Positions 9,424 to 18,702 of a stretch of 40,719 nucleotides of DNA are shown here, piece after piece (position 1 is the first letter of the stretch; each line of letters starts with the position of its first letter). The DNA is taken from positions 1 to 40,719 of the forward strand of contig JANQLS010000191.1 in the NCBI GenBank assembly GCA_028280485.1, written 5' to 3'. The DNA is from Planctomycetota bacterium (lineage in GTDB: Bacteria > Planctomycetota > UBA8108 > JACQVS01). Below the pieces are notes generated by a model. The model worked only from the letters and a program-made list of their open reading frames with translations. It ran no database searches and had not been told where the DNA came from. Both the position numbers and the translations under genes were made by a program.

Positions 9424-10884
9424 ATGAACAGATCAAATTATTTATTTAGCTTCCTCAGCATCTTCATTTTTATTTCAGCTCCCAATCTCCTTCTCAACGG
9501 TGCTGAGAATTCAAAACCAACAACAACCATAAATTTTGATAAAGAGAGCTTCACAAAAGATATCTCAATTGAAATTAAACGCATTCTCAAAGAGGTGGGA
9601 ATCCCCTCCATCTCAATCTCGGTCTTCAAAAAGGACGAGATTCTCTTAAACGAGTCCTGGGGGTACATGAATTTAAAACTTAAGATTCCGGCGACTCCCG
9701 AAACGATCTACAGTACGGGTTCTTGCTTCAAACCCATCACGGCGATGGCGATTCTTAAGTTAGTGGATCAGGGTAAATTGGATTTAGATGCCCCTATTGA
9801 TGCAGTTTTAGGTGAAGACGCGATTGGGAAATTTACAAAAGATTCCAAAGCCATCACGGCCCGCCATCTCTTAAGTCACTACTCAGGACTTCCCAATACC
9901 TACGAATTACTTCCGGTTTGGAAAAGAGTACTTCCAAAATCCTTGAGCGAATTCACTCGAAGCCTCAATCCTGAAGGTGAACCCGAAAAAGAATTCCTCT
10001 ATTCCAATGCGGCTTACGCCGTCGCTGGTTTGTTAGTAGAAAAAGCCTCGGGGCAATCGTATGAAGAATACATTATCGAAAACTTCTTTAAACCCCTAGG
10101 CATCGAAATGGATGGATTTGTGCATCTGACAGCAAAGATGACCGAAAACTTATCCATTCCCTACAAAATTGAAAACGATCGTCCCGTCCCTCAAGATCGT
10201 CATCGATTCGATGTATATCCTGCAGGTGATATTTATATGAGTGCACCCGAAATGGCCAAGCTCTTAACCGTTCACGTCAATGATGGAAAATTTAAAGGGA
10301 TTCAAATTCTAAAAAAATCTTCCGTTGAAGAAATGAGAAAACCGCATTTTGGGGGTAACTCGGGTTTAGATTTTGGAATTCGAAAAACTAAAGACGAACT
10401 CTACCTTCAACACGGCGGAGGTGTTCCAGGTTACAACACTAAGTTTCTCCTTGAAGTCGAATCCCAAACCGGTGTCTACCTAGCTGCAAATGCCAAGAAC
10501 TGCATGGTTGCATTGGATTACCTGACTCAATACATCTTGAATCGACTCCGCAATAAACCGCAAACGCAAAAACTCACTCGGGAAATTGTCGGATTGGGTA
10601 CAGCGCTGGCTGAAGACAAAAAATCAGATTTAATCAGGATTGCCAGTATCATTCCCAACTCACCCGCAAGTCGTTCTGGCTTATCCGCAGGCACAAAAAT
10701 TAAAAGTATCAATGATGTTTCACTAGAAGGAAAATCACTTCAAGAGAGCTTGAAGTTGATGCGAGGCCCGAAGGGAACGAAAATTAAATTAGAAGTCTTG
10801 GAACCATCTCAAGTAGAATCTCGCGTAGTCGAATTAACACGAGGAATTGTGAAATTGAGAAATTGGATTATTTTACCAATTTAG
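9424..10884 (+). CDS. Beta-lactamase-fold serine hydrolase with C-terminal PDZ domain
   Basis: The ATG at 9424 gives a clear signal peptide (MNRSNYLFSFLSIFIFISAP), so I prefer it to the TTG frame start at 9388. The 486-aa product has the class C/PBP4-type motifs: S100-C-F-K103 (SxxK), Y193-S-N195 (YxN) and HGGGVPGYNT (the HxG/KTG equivalent near residue 345). The last ~95 residues form a PDZ-like module (ASIIPNSPASRSGLSAGTKI, then INDVSLEGKSLQESLKLMRG), which is unusual on this fold and suggests peptide binding or scaffolding. The likely reaction is ester or D-amino-peptide hydrolysis in the periplasm; true beta-lactamase activity is not implied. The stop TAG abuts a GTAGTAGG hairpin. Confidence 0.85.
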   Translation: MNRSNYLFSFLSIFIFISAPNLLLNGAENSKPTTTINFDKESFTKDISIEIKRILKEVGIPSISISVFKKDEILLNESWGYMNLKLKIPATPETIYSTGSCFKPITAMAILKLVDQGKLDLDAPIDAVLGEDAIGKFTKDSKAITARHLLSHYSGLPNTYELLPVWKRVLPKSLSEFTRSLNPEGEPEKEFLYSNAAYAVAGLLVEKASGQSYEEYIIENFFKPLGIEMDGFVHLTAKMTENLSIPYKIENDRPVPQDRHRFDVYPAGDIYMSAPEMAKLLTVHVNDGKFKGIQILKKSSVEEMRKPHFGGNSGLDFGIRKTKDELYLQHGGGVPGYNTKFLLEVESQTGVYLAANAKNCMVALDYLTQYILNRLRNKPQTQKLTREIVGLGTALAEDKKSDLIRIASIIPNSPASRSGLSAGTKIKSINDVSLEGKSLQESLKLMRGPKGTKIKLEVLEPSQVESRVVELTRGIVKLRNWIILPI

Positions 10885-10911
10885 GGTAGTAGGCACACGC
10901 CGTGTGCCGTC
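10884..10911 (+). repeat. A1 palindrome at the 3' end of the serine hydrolase gene
   Basis: Head GGGTAGTAGG, then GGCACAC-GCC-GTGTGCC (10892-10908, 7-bp perfect stem, 3-nt loop) and the tail GTC. The stop TAG (10882-10884) overlaps the first G of the element. The same element recurs at 12543-12570 and, on the reverse strand, at 12779-12806, 14404-14431 and 23261-23287. Confidence 0.85.
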
Positions 10912-10964
10912 CTGGAGAGAGCAATTTGCCTGCTCTTCTGGTTGGGATTAATTAAACTTATTTA

Positions 10965-12548
10965 ATGTCACGAAGCAAACACTCCACCCGCAAACAATAC
11001 AAAGACGAAAAACGCTGGGACTATAGCGATCCCAAACTCAAGCGCCAAAGGCTGCGCGAGATAGCAGAAGAAATCTGGGAAAAGAGAAGGATTAAGTACG
11101 AAGTTAAAAACGAGCGATCGCAACAGAAAGCACAAAACCTTCCAGTAGAATCACCTGACACTATCCCCGTTCAGTTCAAAGACGAGGAAGAGTATGTTCA
11201 TTATTTTACAACTGAAGAAGAAGTCAGAACTCTATTAAGGTTACTCCCCGAAGACTTAACCCACGGCCTTCAAAAAATTGAATTCACGATTGGGAAGGAG
11301 TATCAAAAGGAACATTATAAATCAGAGTACGATGAGGATGATTTGGATGATATGGATCCCTATCTCAACAGATTTGGAATTGAAGTATTCCCTAATATTC
11401 ATTCAGGGTTTGTCTACGGTACTTACGATCCACAAAGCACTGTTATTTCCTGTTATGCCTTCATTGGCTCCTCAAAAAGCGAACATTGGAATTTTATATC
11501 TCTATTTTTGAAGCTTCAAATTCTCTCGACTCTTTTTCATGAATTAGCTCACCACGATGACTATATGAGAAGAACCCGACAGGGTCGTTGGTTAAAGCAC
11601 CAAAAAGAAAAGGTAGAGATCTATGCTGAAAAGTTTCAGCACATCTGGGGGCAAGAAATCCTTCTTCCCTACCTTCACAAAACTTACCCCAACGAAATTC
11701 AATGTTTTGAATACTGGATAAAAGAAAAAATCAAAGTTCCATTTCCTTTCGAATCATTTTGCAAAGACTCCCGCAGAACGATGAAAGGGGGAGGAATCAG
11801 TCTCAAATACTTCTTACGAGACCCGCTCGGCATGTTATGTGACCTCTTTCTCGACATCGAAAATGATGTACCGGAGCATGAATTCAGAAGGAAATTTGCG
11901 GAGGATCTTCATTTCACTAATGAGTTTGAATTAGCCATACAAGTCATTGAGGAAATCCTAAAAGAGAACCCCAACGATTTATTAGCCTTAACGGAAAAGG
12001 CGGATTACCTTCATCATTTAGAAAGAGATTCAGAGGGAAGAGAAATAGCAAGAAAAGTAGTCAAGCAAGATCCTGACATCCTTCAAGCCTGGCGAGTCAT
12101 CGAGAACACCAGCGAAAGCTTATTAGACTGGGAATCCGCTTTAATTGCTTATAAAAACATCCGGAGACTCAAAGAAAAACGATCTCCCATGGATTTAATT
12201 AATGAGGCAAGGTGCCTCTTAGAACTTGAACAATACGATGAATTTAACAAACTCATCACCCAAGCAAAAGAATATGAATCCATCTACGTACATCTTCGAG
12301 CCTCTGGATTAATCGCCATTTCCTTATTGAGGCAAAACCGCTTCCAGGAAGCTTTAGACTTAGCTCAAAAAAATATCGCCGAAGCGGAAAAAACAACTTG
12401 GGCCTACGAGCTCCTCGCCGTCGAATTCGAAGCCTTACACAAATTAGGAAGAGGAAACGAAGCTAAATCCTTAGACGATAAAACTCTCAATCGTTTAGAA
12501 GGAAGAAACTACGGTCCTTGGGTCGATACCCTTAAAGGCTTAGGGTAG
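10965..12548 (+). CDS. Putative zinc metallopeptidase-like protein with TPR domain
   Basis: This 527-aa protein has no signal peptide and is probably cytoplasmic. The N-terminal ~70 residues are highly basic and charged. A central domain holds LFHELAHHDD, a classic HExxH zinc motif (His192, Glu193, His196), and KVEIYAEKFQHIW about 25 residues later offers Glu as a possible third ligand. From about residue 305 onward the sequence is helical and TPR-like (ALTEKADYLHHL, AWRVIENTSESLLDWESALI, EALDLAQKNIAEAEKTTWAY). I do not recognise the family. Protease activity is inferred only from the motif. The stop TAG is part of a repeat element, so the last residue comes from repeat DNA. Confidence 0.7.
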   Translation: MSRSKHSTRKQYKDEKRWDYSDPKLKRQRLREIAEEIWEKRRIKYEVKNERSQQKAQNLPVESPDTIPVQFKDEEEYVHYFTTEEEVRTLLRLLPEDLTHGLQKIEFTIGKEYQKEHYKSEYDEDDLDDMDPYLNRFGIEVFPNIHSGFVYGTYDPQSTVISCYAFIGSSKSEHWNFISLFLKLQILSTLFHELAHHDDYMRRTRQGRWLKHQKEKVEIYAEKFQHIWGQEILLPYLHKTYPNEIQCFEYWIKEKIKVPFPFESFCKDSRRTMKGGGISLKYFLRDPLGMLCDLFLDIENDVPEHEFRRKFAEDLHFTNEFELAIQVIEEILKENPNDLLALTEKADYLHHLERDSEGREIARKVVKQDPDILQAWRVIENTSESLLDWESALIAYKNIRRLKEKRSPMDLINEARCLLELEQYDEFNKLITQAKEYESIYVHLRASGLIAISLLRQNRFQEALDLAQKNIAEAEKTTWAYELLAVEFEALHKLGRGNEAKSLDDKTLNRLEGRNYGPWVDTLKGLG

Positions 12549-12806
12549 TAGGCACACGCCGTGTGCCGTCTTTTCAATGCACTGAATAGTAGTAGGCTCG
12601 CTCCGCGAGTCGTATTCCCCGAAAAATCAAAAAACTTTACAAATATAAAAACGGATTCTGCTCACAAGCATTGCTCAATTGCTCATCAGCCTAGATTAAA
12701 AATATAAATTCAACTGGCTCCGCACGGCTCGGAGGCCGAGCCTACTAATTACAACGCACGGAATGCGTCTACCACTTTGACGGCACACGGCGTGTACCTG
12801 CTACTC
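12543..12806. repeat. Cluster of five 17-nt GTAG-headed palindromes between convergent genes
   Basis: Two forward elements are followed by three reverse ones. The forward ones are GGCACACGCCGTGTGCC (12551-12567) and GGCTCGCTCCGCGAGTC (12595-12611), each with a GTAGTAGG head. The reverse ones are GGCTCGG-AGG-CCGAGCC (12726-12742), a degenerate AACGCAC-GGA-ATGCGTC (12753-12769), and a degenerate copy of the first (12782-12798). All have the 7-3-7 form. The element nearest each gene supplies that gene's TAG stop (12546-12548 forward, 12801-12803 reverse). I see no gene in the 252-nt gap. Confidence 0.85.
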
Positions 12807-14309
12807 CCTTTGATCATCTTTACTTTCAAACTCGAGAAACCACTTAAGGAAGGCAACGATCATGATAACTAGAACGAAAACATAAAAGATGTATTTAAGG
12901 TGAGGAGAAAACTTCCATCCCTCAGCTCCAGGCCAAGAAGATCTAAATCTATAGGTGTGTAGAATGGCATAGAGAGGAGCTAACACTATTAAAGAAATGG
13001 CGGCAAAAGAATTCCCGCTTTGATTTTTAAAACTTTTATAGATTAAGTATCCGCCTAAACATAAGATCACATTGAGGGGCAAAATAACAAAAAATAACCA
13101 ACTGTATAATCTTTGAGTTGCATCGGCATTATAAAATGAAAACAGCAACGACGTCCCACATAACTGAATCGATGAAATCAGAAAGAGAATAAAATAGGTA
13201 TTAATGCGCCCCCCTACAACCATCATTAAAGGCACAGCAATCATTACTATCGCGTAAAGAGAACAATAGATCATTAACCTTGTTCCCTGAGGGAAATCGA
13301 TAAAAAAGGAGCTACAGACTATGGGCAATAAAACCATCAACACAATAAAATCAACAAACCAAGGTACTTTAGTCGAGTCATCAATTTCCTCGGCCTTAAT
13401 TAGTCTTTGATTCTTCCAAAGACTTAATGCGAAACCTGCCCCCCAAATAAAGGCAAAACAAGTATTTCTAAATTCTTTATAGTTCAGTTTTATCAAAAAA
13501 TTCCTAACTTCATTTGCCCAATCCACGCTCATATCGGTTGGAATCCAACCTCTGGAAATAGAGGCTAAATAAGCCAGACAAAGCCCGGTACCTCCTAAGA
13601 GTATCCCCGTAAATGTTAACCGAACTGCTAATGAATCTTTTCGAAAACGTTTCAGGTAAATCATCAACCCAATCAAAGCAACTAAAAATCCTCCCCAATA
13701 TTCAGGAACAGGCTTTGTATTTCCATACCATTTTGGAATTACCTTCACTGAGAAATAAAGTGTTGGAAATTCTTTTGAGTAAGGATTGAAGGGTTTATTC
13801 AGTAAAAGCACACCTAAATGCCACAAGATTAATAATCCAAGTGTGATGAAAAATACTTCCGAAATTTTGTACCTCTTCCCACTGAGCCCCATCCCTAAGA
13901 ACGCACCCCCAAAACCAATCCACAACGCGCCTTTAAGAAAGAGACCTATAAAACCCCAAGCATTTAAATTTACTTCAGTTATTTTTTCTGAAGCAAATAA
14001 TCTAAGTGTAGATCCATGATTTATGAAGCAGCCAAAACTTAAAGCGATGACCATCATTGCAGCAGCTCTTGCTGCGGTTAAAGCGGATGCCCTGGGGGCA
14101 AAAAACATAACCAGGGATAATGCAGCAAGAACACCAGGAAATTTAATGACAGGGACTCTATCTAACGGCCAGCGTACCCCCCAATCTAATCCTGCGGCCA
14201 TACCAGTTGTAATGATAGCAACGAATAGGAAGGATAGACTTTTTCGCGGAGTTGGGTTGGATAGATCAATCGAATTAGAAGATGGATTATTAGAGTGCTC
14301 TGTCACCAA
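12801..14309 (-). CDS. Polytopic membrane protein, diverged paralogue of the upstream gene
   Basis: This 502-aa, very hydrophobic protein has about 11-13 predicted membrane segments. It aligns along its length with the product of the adjacent gene at 14426-15922 (both have TTGMAAGL/LTGMAAGL near residue 35, G-L-F-x-K-G-A-L-W-I-G-F-G-G and GMGLSGK). However, the polar N-terminal motif GWGIRGQYGHE of the neighbour is replaced here by DWGVRWPLDRV. I do not recognise a named transporter family. The pattern suggests duplication followed by functional divergence. Its TAG stop lies in a palindromic repeat matching the one that ends the neighbour gene. Confidence 0.85.
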   Translation of the reverse strand: MVTEHSNNPSSNSIDLSNPTPRKSLSFLFVAIITTGMAAGLDWGVRWPLDRVPVIKFPGVLAALSLVMFFAPRASALTAARAAAMMVIALSFGCFINHGSTLRLFASEKITEVNLNAWGFIGLFLKGALWIGFGGAFLGMGLSGKRYKISEVFFITLGLLILWHLGVLLLNKPFNPYSKEFPTLYFSVKVIPKWYGNTKPVPEYWGGFLVALIGLMIYLKRFRKDSLAVRLTFTGILLGGTGLCLAYLASISRGWIPTDMSVDWANEVRNFLIKLNYKEFRNTCFAFIWGAGFALSLWKNQRLIKAEEIDDSTKVPWFVDFIVLMVLLPIVCSSFFIDFPQGTRLMIYCSLYAIVMIAVPLMMVVGGRINTYFILFLISSIQLCGTSLLFSFYNADATQRLYSWLFFVILPLNVILCLGGYLIYKSFKNQSGNSFAAISLIVLAPLYAILHTYRFRSSWPGAEGWKFSPHLKYIFYVFVLVIMIVAFLKWFLEFESKDDQRE

Positions 14310-14377
14310 ACTGCCTTGGATTTTAAAGTTTAATGTTGGTTCAATATGTTCGTAGATTGTATAGCCAATTCACTTAC

Positions 14378-14431
14378 GACGCACGGAGTGCGTCTACTAC
14401 TTTGACGGCACACGGCGTGTGCCTACTACCC
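14378..14431 (-). repeat. Dimer of two palindromes ending the second membrane-protein gene
   Basis: GACGCAC-GGA-GTGCGTC (14378-14394) and GGCACACG-G-CGTGTGCC (14407-14423) are each followed on the reading strand by CTAC/CTACTAC, the reverse of a GTAG head. The dimer is almost the same as 12753-12806, and both sit at the 3' end of one of the two paralogous genes, so the block was probably duplicated together with the gene. The TAG stop of the upstream gene (14426-14428) is part of the element. Confidence 0.85.
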
Positions 14432-15922
14432 TGGACTCCTTCGAATCACCAATCGCATGCCCCCTGCGAACACCAAGAAGAATGCAAACAGCATAAAGAT
14501 CGTTTGATTCGGTGTTCTCCCCGTCCAATCTTTATTCCAGGGCCAAGCGAATTCGAAGAAGGCGGTGTTTAGACTGAAAAAGATCAGGGTCATGGTGATT
14601 AAAGCTGTAGCTGAAAAGTCACGCCCTTCTTGCTTCTTAAAACTTTTTGCGATGAGCATAGAAACCACCGCTAAGGCTATACTTAGTGGTAAACCTACCA
14701 GTAACACCCAACCAGCGACTTCAGAAAATTGATCGGATTTAAAAGACAACTGCCGGATCGTTTTACCGCAAATGGGAACTAAAGAAACGAATAAAAGCAT
14801 CAGGTAAGGCCATACCCGGCCATTGACGATCATCATTAAAGGCAAGGTCACGAGCACCAATCCGTAATCGATGTAGATGTCTAAAAACTCCCACCCCTCA
14901 GGCATCGATAAAAATTCAGTGACCATGACAAGGGTTAAATGGATCCCCACCACCAAAAATTCAACTGGCACGGGAATTGTTTTTTCAGCTTCCTCTGAAT
15001 CCAGGGAAATCAAATGACGGTTAAGCCAAACCCCGAGGGCTAGAACAAAACCCCAAATGAAACCAAAGGTGGTCTCCATCATGTTCCACCAATTGAAATG
15101 GTTAAAAATCTCTTTATAGTCACTCAACCAACCCTCAGTAAAAACTTCGGGATTCCAGGCGCGATAAGCCTGAATAGCCTGCCCTCCACAAAACCCAAGT
15201 CCCCCGGCTAACATTCCTATCAAAGCCAATCGAATGGCTAAGCTATCTTTGCGAACAAACTTTAAATAGGTAATCGCTCCCGCCAATGCAAAGAGATAAC
15301 CGCCCCAGATCTCTCTTCGCGGCTTTAAATTTCCATCGGGTTCGAAGCGCCAATCATCCGAAAAATAAATCATGGGAAGTTTTTTATTTGCCGGATCAAA
15401 AGGAAGGTTCAAGAGCCAAACTCCAACGAACCATAATCCGATCATTCCCAACATCATAAGAAAGACTTCAGTCGGTCGATACTTCTTCCCACTGAGCCCC
15501 ATCCCTAAGAAGAGCCCACCAAAACCGATCCACAGCGCACCTTTTATAAACAAACCCACCATCCCCCAAGTGTAGGCGGAATGATTCCCGATCAACTCTT
15601 TATCATGAGTCAAGCCCACCGTCTGCCCGTAGGTCATCGAACCTCCGATACCGATAGCCACCGCCATCATCGCAGCGGTGCGTGCAGCCTTCACCGCTGA
15701 CACATAAGGAAGGAAGAACATCACTAATGTGAGCGAAGCTAAAACTCCAGCGATCATCGCTCCTGTTTCGTGACCGTATTGACCCCGTATACCCCAGCCC
15801 AAACCTGCTGCCATCCCCGTCAGGAGGATGACTGAGGGACAAAGAATGAACTTCAACCACAGGGGTTCTTGCTTAGGAACTTCGTTGAAATCAGGAGTTT
15901 CTTGGAGGAAATCTTCAGACAC
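14426..15922 (-). CDS. Polytopic membrane protein with GWGIRGQYGHE motif
   Basis: This 498-aa protein starts with a short soluble, acidic N-terminus followed by about 12 hydrophobic segments. The first segment carries GMAAGLGWGIRGQYGHETGA (residues 37-56), with charged and polar residues (Arg46, Gln48, His51, Glu52) inside a membrane helix. Such residues are usually part of a substrate or ion path. WGGYLFALAGAITYLKFVRK and GLFIKGALWIGFGGLFLGMG follow. I know of no assigned function. The ATG at 15922 is divergent from the DUF1592-type gene, with under 130 nt between start codons. See 12801-14309 for its paralogue. Confidence 0.88.
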   Translation of the reverse strand: MSEDFLQETPDFNEVPKQEPLWLKFILCPSVILLTGMAAGLGWGIRGQYGHETGAMIAGVLASLTLVMFFLPYVSAVKAARTAAMMAVAIGIGGSMTYGQTVGLTHDKELIGNHSAYTWGMVGLFIKGALWIGFGGLFLGMGLSGKKYRPTEVFLMMLGMIGLWFVGVWLLNLPFDPANKKLPMIYFSDDWRFEPDGNLKPRREIWGGYLFALAGAITYLKFVRKDSLAIRLALIGMLAGGLGFCGGQAIQAYRAWNPEVFTEGWLSDYKEIFNHFNWWNMMETTFGFIWGFVLALGVWLNRHLISLDSEEAEKTIPVPVEFLVVGIHLTLVMVTEFLSMPEGWEFLDIYIDYGLVLVTLPLMMIVNGRVWPYLMLLFVSLVPICGKTIRQLSFKSDQFSEVAGWVLLVGLPLSIALAVVSMLIAKSFKKQEGRDFSATALITMTLIFFSLNTAFFEFAWPWNKDWTGRTPNQTIFMLFAFFLVFAGGMRLVIRRSPG

Positions 15923-16047
15923 AGTTTTTAAAATTAAATTGGAAATATGATGGGGGTAATAGCTTTCAAGAAATAACGAGACTTCTTAACTGAAACTTGC
16001 TTTTCAAGAGTAGATATATTCACCAACTTTGGACTACTATTAATAGT

Positions 16048-18702
16048 ATGAAAAAGATGTTTAACCTTTTAAATCCACTCACGTCGATCATGACTGTAAT
16101 GCCAAACTATAAAGCATTTATTTTATTTTTACTATGCGCTGGCTTCAGCCAAGCTCAAGAAGTATTTGATTACCATACGATTCGAGGTCGGGAAGCGAAA
16201 GGCTCTCTTGAGGGCTTGTACGAAGGAGAGCTCCTCCCGCGAAAATCAAAAAACATGCGCGAACAGGGGATGCGTCACTACGGTCCCGGCTGGAGTGGCA
16301 ACTCACACCTCCTTTGGCATGGAGAATTTGGAGATTCAATAAAAACTACAATTCACTTTGAAGAGGCGGGCCCCTATCAAGTGGAACTCCGCATGACAAA
16401 AGCAGGAGATTACGGGGTTTGTTCGATCATCCTGAATGGAAAAGTTTTAAAGGAAAAGGTTGATCTGTATTCCACAAAAGTCGAACTGACACCCGTAATA
16501 AACTTAGGAAAGTTAGATTTAAAAGCAGGTGACCAACAACTCGAATTCAAACTCACTGAGAGTAACCCCAAAGCTCGCCCGTTTAGAAAAAATTTTTATA
16601 TTCTTGGATTAGATTACATAAAATTTAAATCACTTAAACCTCCCAAAAAACTTACCCCTAAGAAAATTGAGAAAGTTGAACCGGAAGTACTACAAAAAGA
16701 TTTAACCTTAGAAAAACTTCAACCTCTTCTGAACAGCTACTGTATCAATTGCCACGGTGGTGAAAAAACAAAGGGACGGATCAATCTCAAAGAGATCCAT
16801 AATAAACAAGGGTTTCTCTCAAATATCAAAGTCACGGAGAAGGTCTATCACGCCTTAGCCTTGAGCGAAATGCCTCCCGAAGATGAGAAACAACCGACGA
16901 CCGCAGAACGTCAACAATTGACCCAGTTGTTTCGTCAATATTTAGATGAGCACTTAAAATCAAATTCTCAGCTCAAACCCACGGTGATGCGTAGGCTGAA
17001 TCGATACGAATACAGTAATGCCGTCAAAGATCTCCTCGACTTAAAAGGCCCTGTTTACCCTCTCCCAGAAATTGCCATACGAGCATTCCCCAATTATTTT
17101 AATCCGGCCAGTGGAAAATTTCCGGACTCCGTACGAGTGGGAAATCGTGCCTTGGGTAAAAACCAAGTCGAACAAAAAATATTGAGAGGCGTCGTCCCCT
17201 TTGCCATCGATTTACAAGCTGAGCACGGCTTCAATAATCGCGGTGAAGAGCTCAGTATTTCCCCCATATTTTTAGAAAGCATTGTTAAGCTCAGTCGCTC
17301 CATCGTTACGAGCCCCGACTTCAACAATTACACTCGGCTCTATAATTCTCTGTTTACCGCTCCGAAGGAAGCTTCGATCGAGGAACAAAAAACCTTAGGA
17401 GAAAAACGACTGCTCCCACTCTTAGAACGAGCCTTCAGGCAGCGCATCACAGATTCTATCGCCAACCGTTACATCAATTTCTTTCAACGAGAATTAGATC
17501 GTACGAAATCATTTGAATCGAGTATGAAAAGCGTGATCGCAGGGATATTAGCTTCTCCCCGCTTCATTTACATCGTGGAATCTAAAAGGGAGGCCAGCGA
17601 AAAGGAACTCCTATCACCCTATGAGTTAGCGGCAAGACTTTCCTTCTTCCTATGGAGCAGTATCCCCGATAAGGAGCTCATCAAGTCAGCGAGATCCGGC
17701 AGACTGACCACTCCAAGTGAATTAAAAAAGCAAGTTGAGAGGATGATCGAGGATCCGAAGTGCCAATCTCTCTCTCAAAACTTCGCCCGTCAGTGGCTAC
17801 GACTGGATCAATTGATCACCGCAGTGCCTGACTTCGATCGATTCCAAACTTACTACGCACGGATCGGTTGCGAGCAGTGGAAGTTCGGCCTCCAAACGAT
17901 GCTTGAACCCTTACTCTTATTTGAAAGCATCATGGTCGAGGATCGCTCGATCATGCTCTTGGTCGACTCTAAGTATTCATATCGAACCGACGAGATGGAA
18001 TCTTGGTACCAAGATAAAGTCCCCTTCAAAAACAAAGGGAACCGCAATCGCTTCAACACTTTCAATCAAGTGTTCAGAAAGAGATCTCTATCCTCTCGAC
18101 GAGAAGGAGGAATTGCGACAACCGCGGCCACTCTAACGATGACTTCCTCACCCCTGAGAACGAGCCCGATCATCCGAGGCGCTTGGGTGGCAACAGTTTT
18201 ACTTAATCGCCCACCGCCTCCACCACCGGATGTGGTTCCCGAAATTGAAGCCGATGATCGGAAGATCGAAGAAAAGGGATTGACGATACGAGAGCGCTTG
18301 AAAGAGCACCAAGAAAATCAATCGTGCGCTTCGTGCCACGACAAAATTGATCCTCTCGGATTCGCCCTCGAAAGTTACGACGCCGTGGGACGATGGCGTG
18401 ATCAGTACAGCTCGGGCTTAAAGATCGACTCTTCAGGAAAGCTCTTTGGCAAGGACTTCAAAGACGTCATCGGATTAAAAAATATCCTGCTCCAAGAACC
18501 TCAGTACTTTATGCGGGCGTTTTCAGAACACCTACTATCCTATGCATTGGGAAGAGAATTGGCCTTGTCCGACAAACCCGCTGTCGATTTGATTACGAAA
18601 CGAGTTTTAGCGGAACACGGCAAGTTTTCTACAGTTGTATTAGAGATCACGAAGAGCTATCCTTTCCTGTATAAAACGAATCAGCAGGAGCCTGAAAAAT
18701 GA
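16048..18702 (+). CDS. DUF1587/1592/1588/1585 cytochrome-like protein
   Basis: The open frame begins at TTG 15997, but ATG at 16048 (884 aa) or 16099 (MPNYKAFILFLLCAGFSQAQ, a good signal peptide) is more likely. Domain order: an N-terminal beta-rich carbohydrate-binding-like region (to about residue 210); a PSCyt1-like segment with SYCINCHGG; DUF1587 (MRRLNRYEYSNAVKDLLDL); DUF1595/DUF1592; DUF1588 with GGIATTAATLTMTSSPLRTS; and a C-terminal DUF1585 after CASCHDKIDPLGFALESYDA. Two CxxCH motifs imply covalent heme c. The family occurs paired with DUF1552, as here, in PVC bacteria. It has been associated with export and polymer use, but the activity is unknown. The stop overlaps the next start as ATGA. 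Confidence 0.92.
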   Translation: MKKMFNLLNPLTSIMTVMPNYKAFILFLLCAGFSQAQEVFDYHTIRGREAKGSLEGLYEGELLPRKSKNMREQGMRHYGPGWSGNSHLLWHGEFGDSIKTTIHFEEAGPYQVELRMTKAGDYGVCSIILNGKVLKEKVDLYSTKVELTPVINLGKLDLKAGDQQLEFKLTESNPKARPFRKNFYILGLDYIKFKSLKPPKKLTPKKIEKVEPEVLQKDLTLEKLQPLLNSYCINCHGGEKTKGRINLKEIHNKQGFLSNIKVTEKVYHALALSEMPPEDEKQPTTAERQQLTQLFRQYLDEHLKSNSQLKPTVMRRLNRYEYSNAVKDLLDLKGPVYPLPEIAIRAFPNYFNPASGKFPDSVRVGNRALGKNQVEQKILRGVVPFAIDLQAEHGFNNRGEELSISPIFLESIVKLSRSIVTSPDFNNYTRLYNSLFTAPKEASIEEQKTLGEKRLLPLLERAFRQRITDSIANRYINFFQRELDRTKSFESSMKSVIAGILASPRFIYIVESKREASEKELLSPYELAARLSFFLWSSIPDKELIKSARSGRLTTPSELKKQVERMIEDPKCQSLSQNFARQWLRLDQLITAVPDFDRFQTYYARIGCEQWKFGLQTMLEPLLLFESIMVEDRSIMLLVDSKYSYRTDEMESWYQDKVPFKNKGNRNRFNTFNQVFRKRSLSSRREGGIATTAATLTMTSSPLRTSPIIRGAWVATVLLNRPPPPPPDVVPEIEADDRKIEEKGLTIRERLKEHQENQSCASCHDKIDPLGFALESYDAVGRWRDQYSSGLKIDSSGKLFGKDFKDVIGLKNILLQEPQYFMRAFSEHLLSYALGRELALSDKPAVDLITKRVLAEHGKFSTVVLEITKSYPFLYKTNQQEPEK

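Noticed and set aside
12801..15922. Plus-strand frames antisense to the membrane-protein genes (13786-14572, 15372-15575)
   Set aside because: These are shadows of hydrophobic coding sequence; they lack ribosome sites and protein-like composition.
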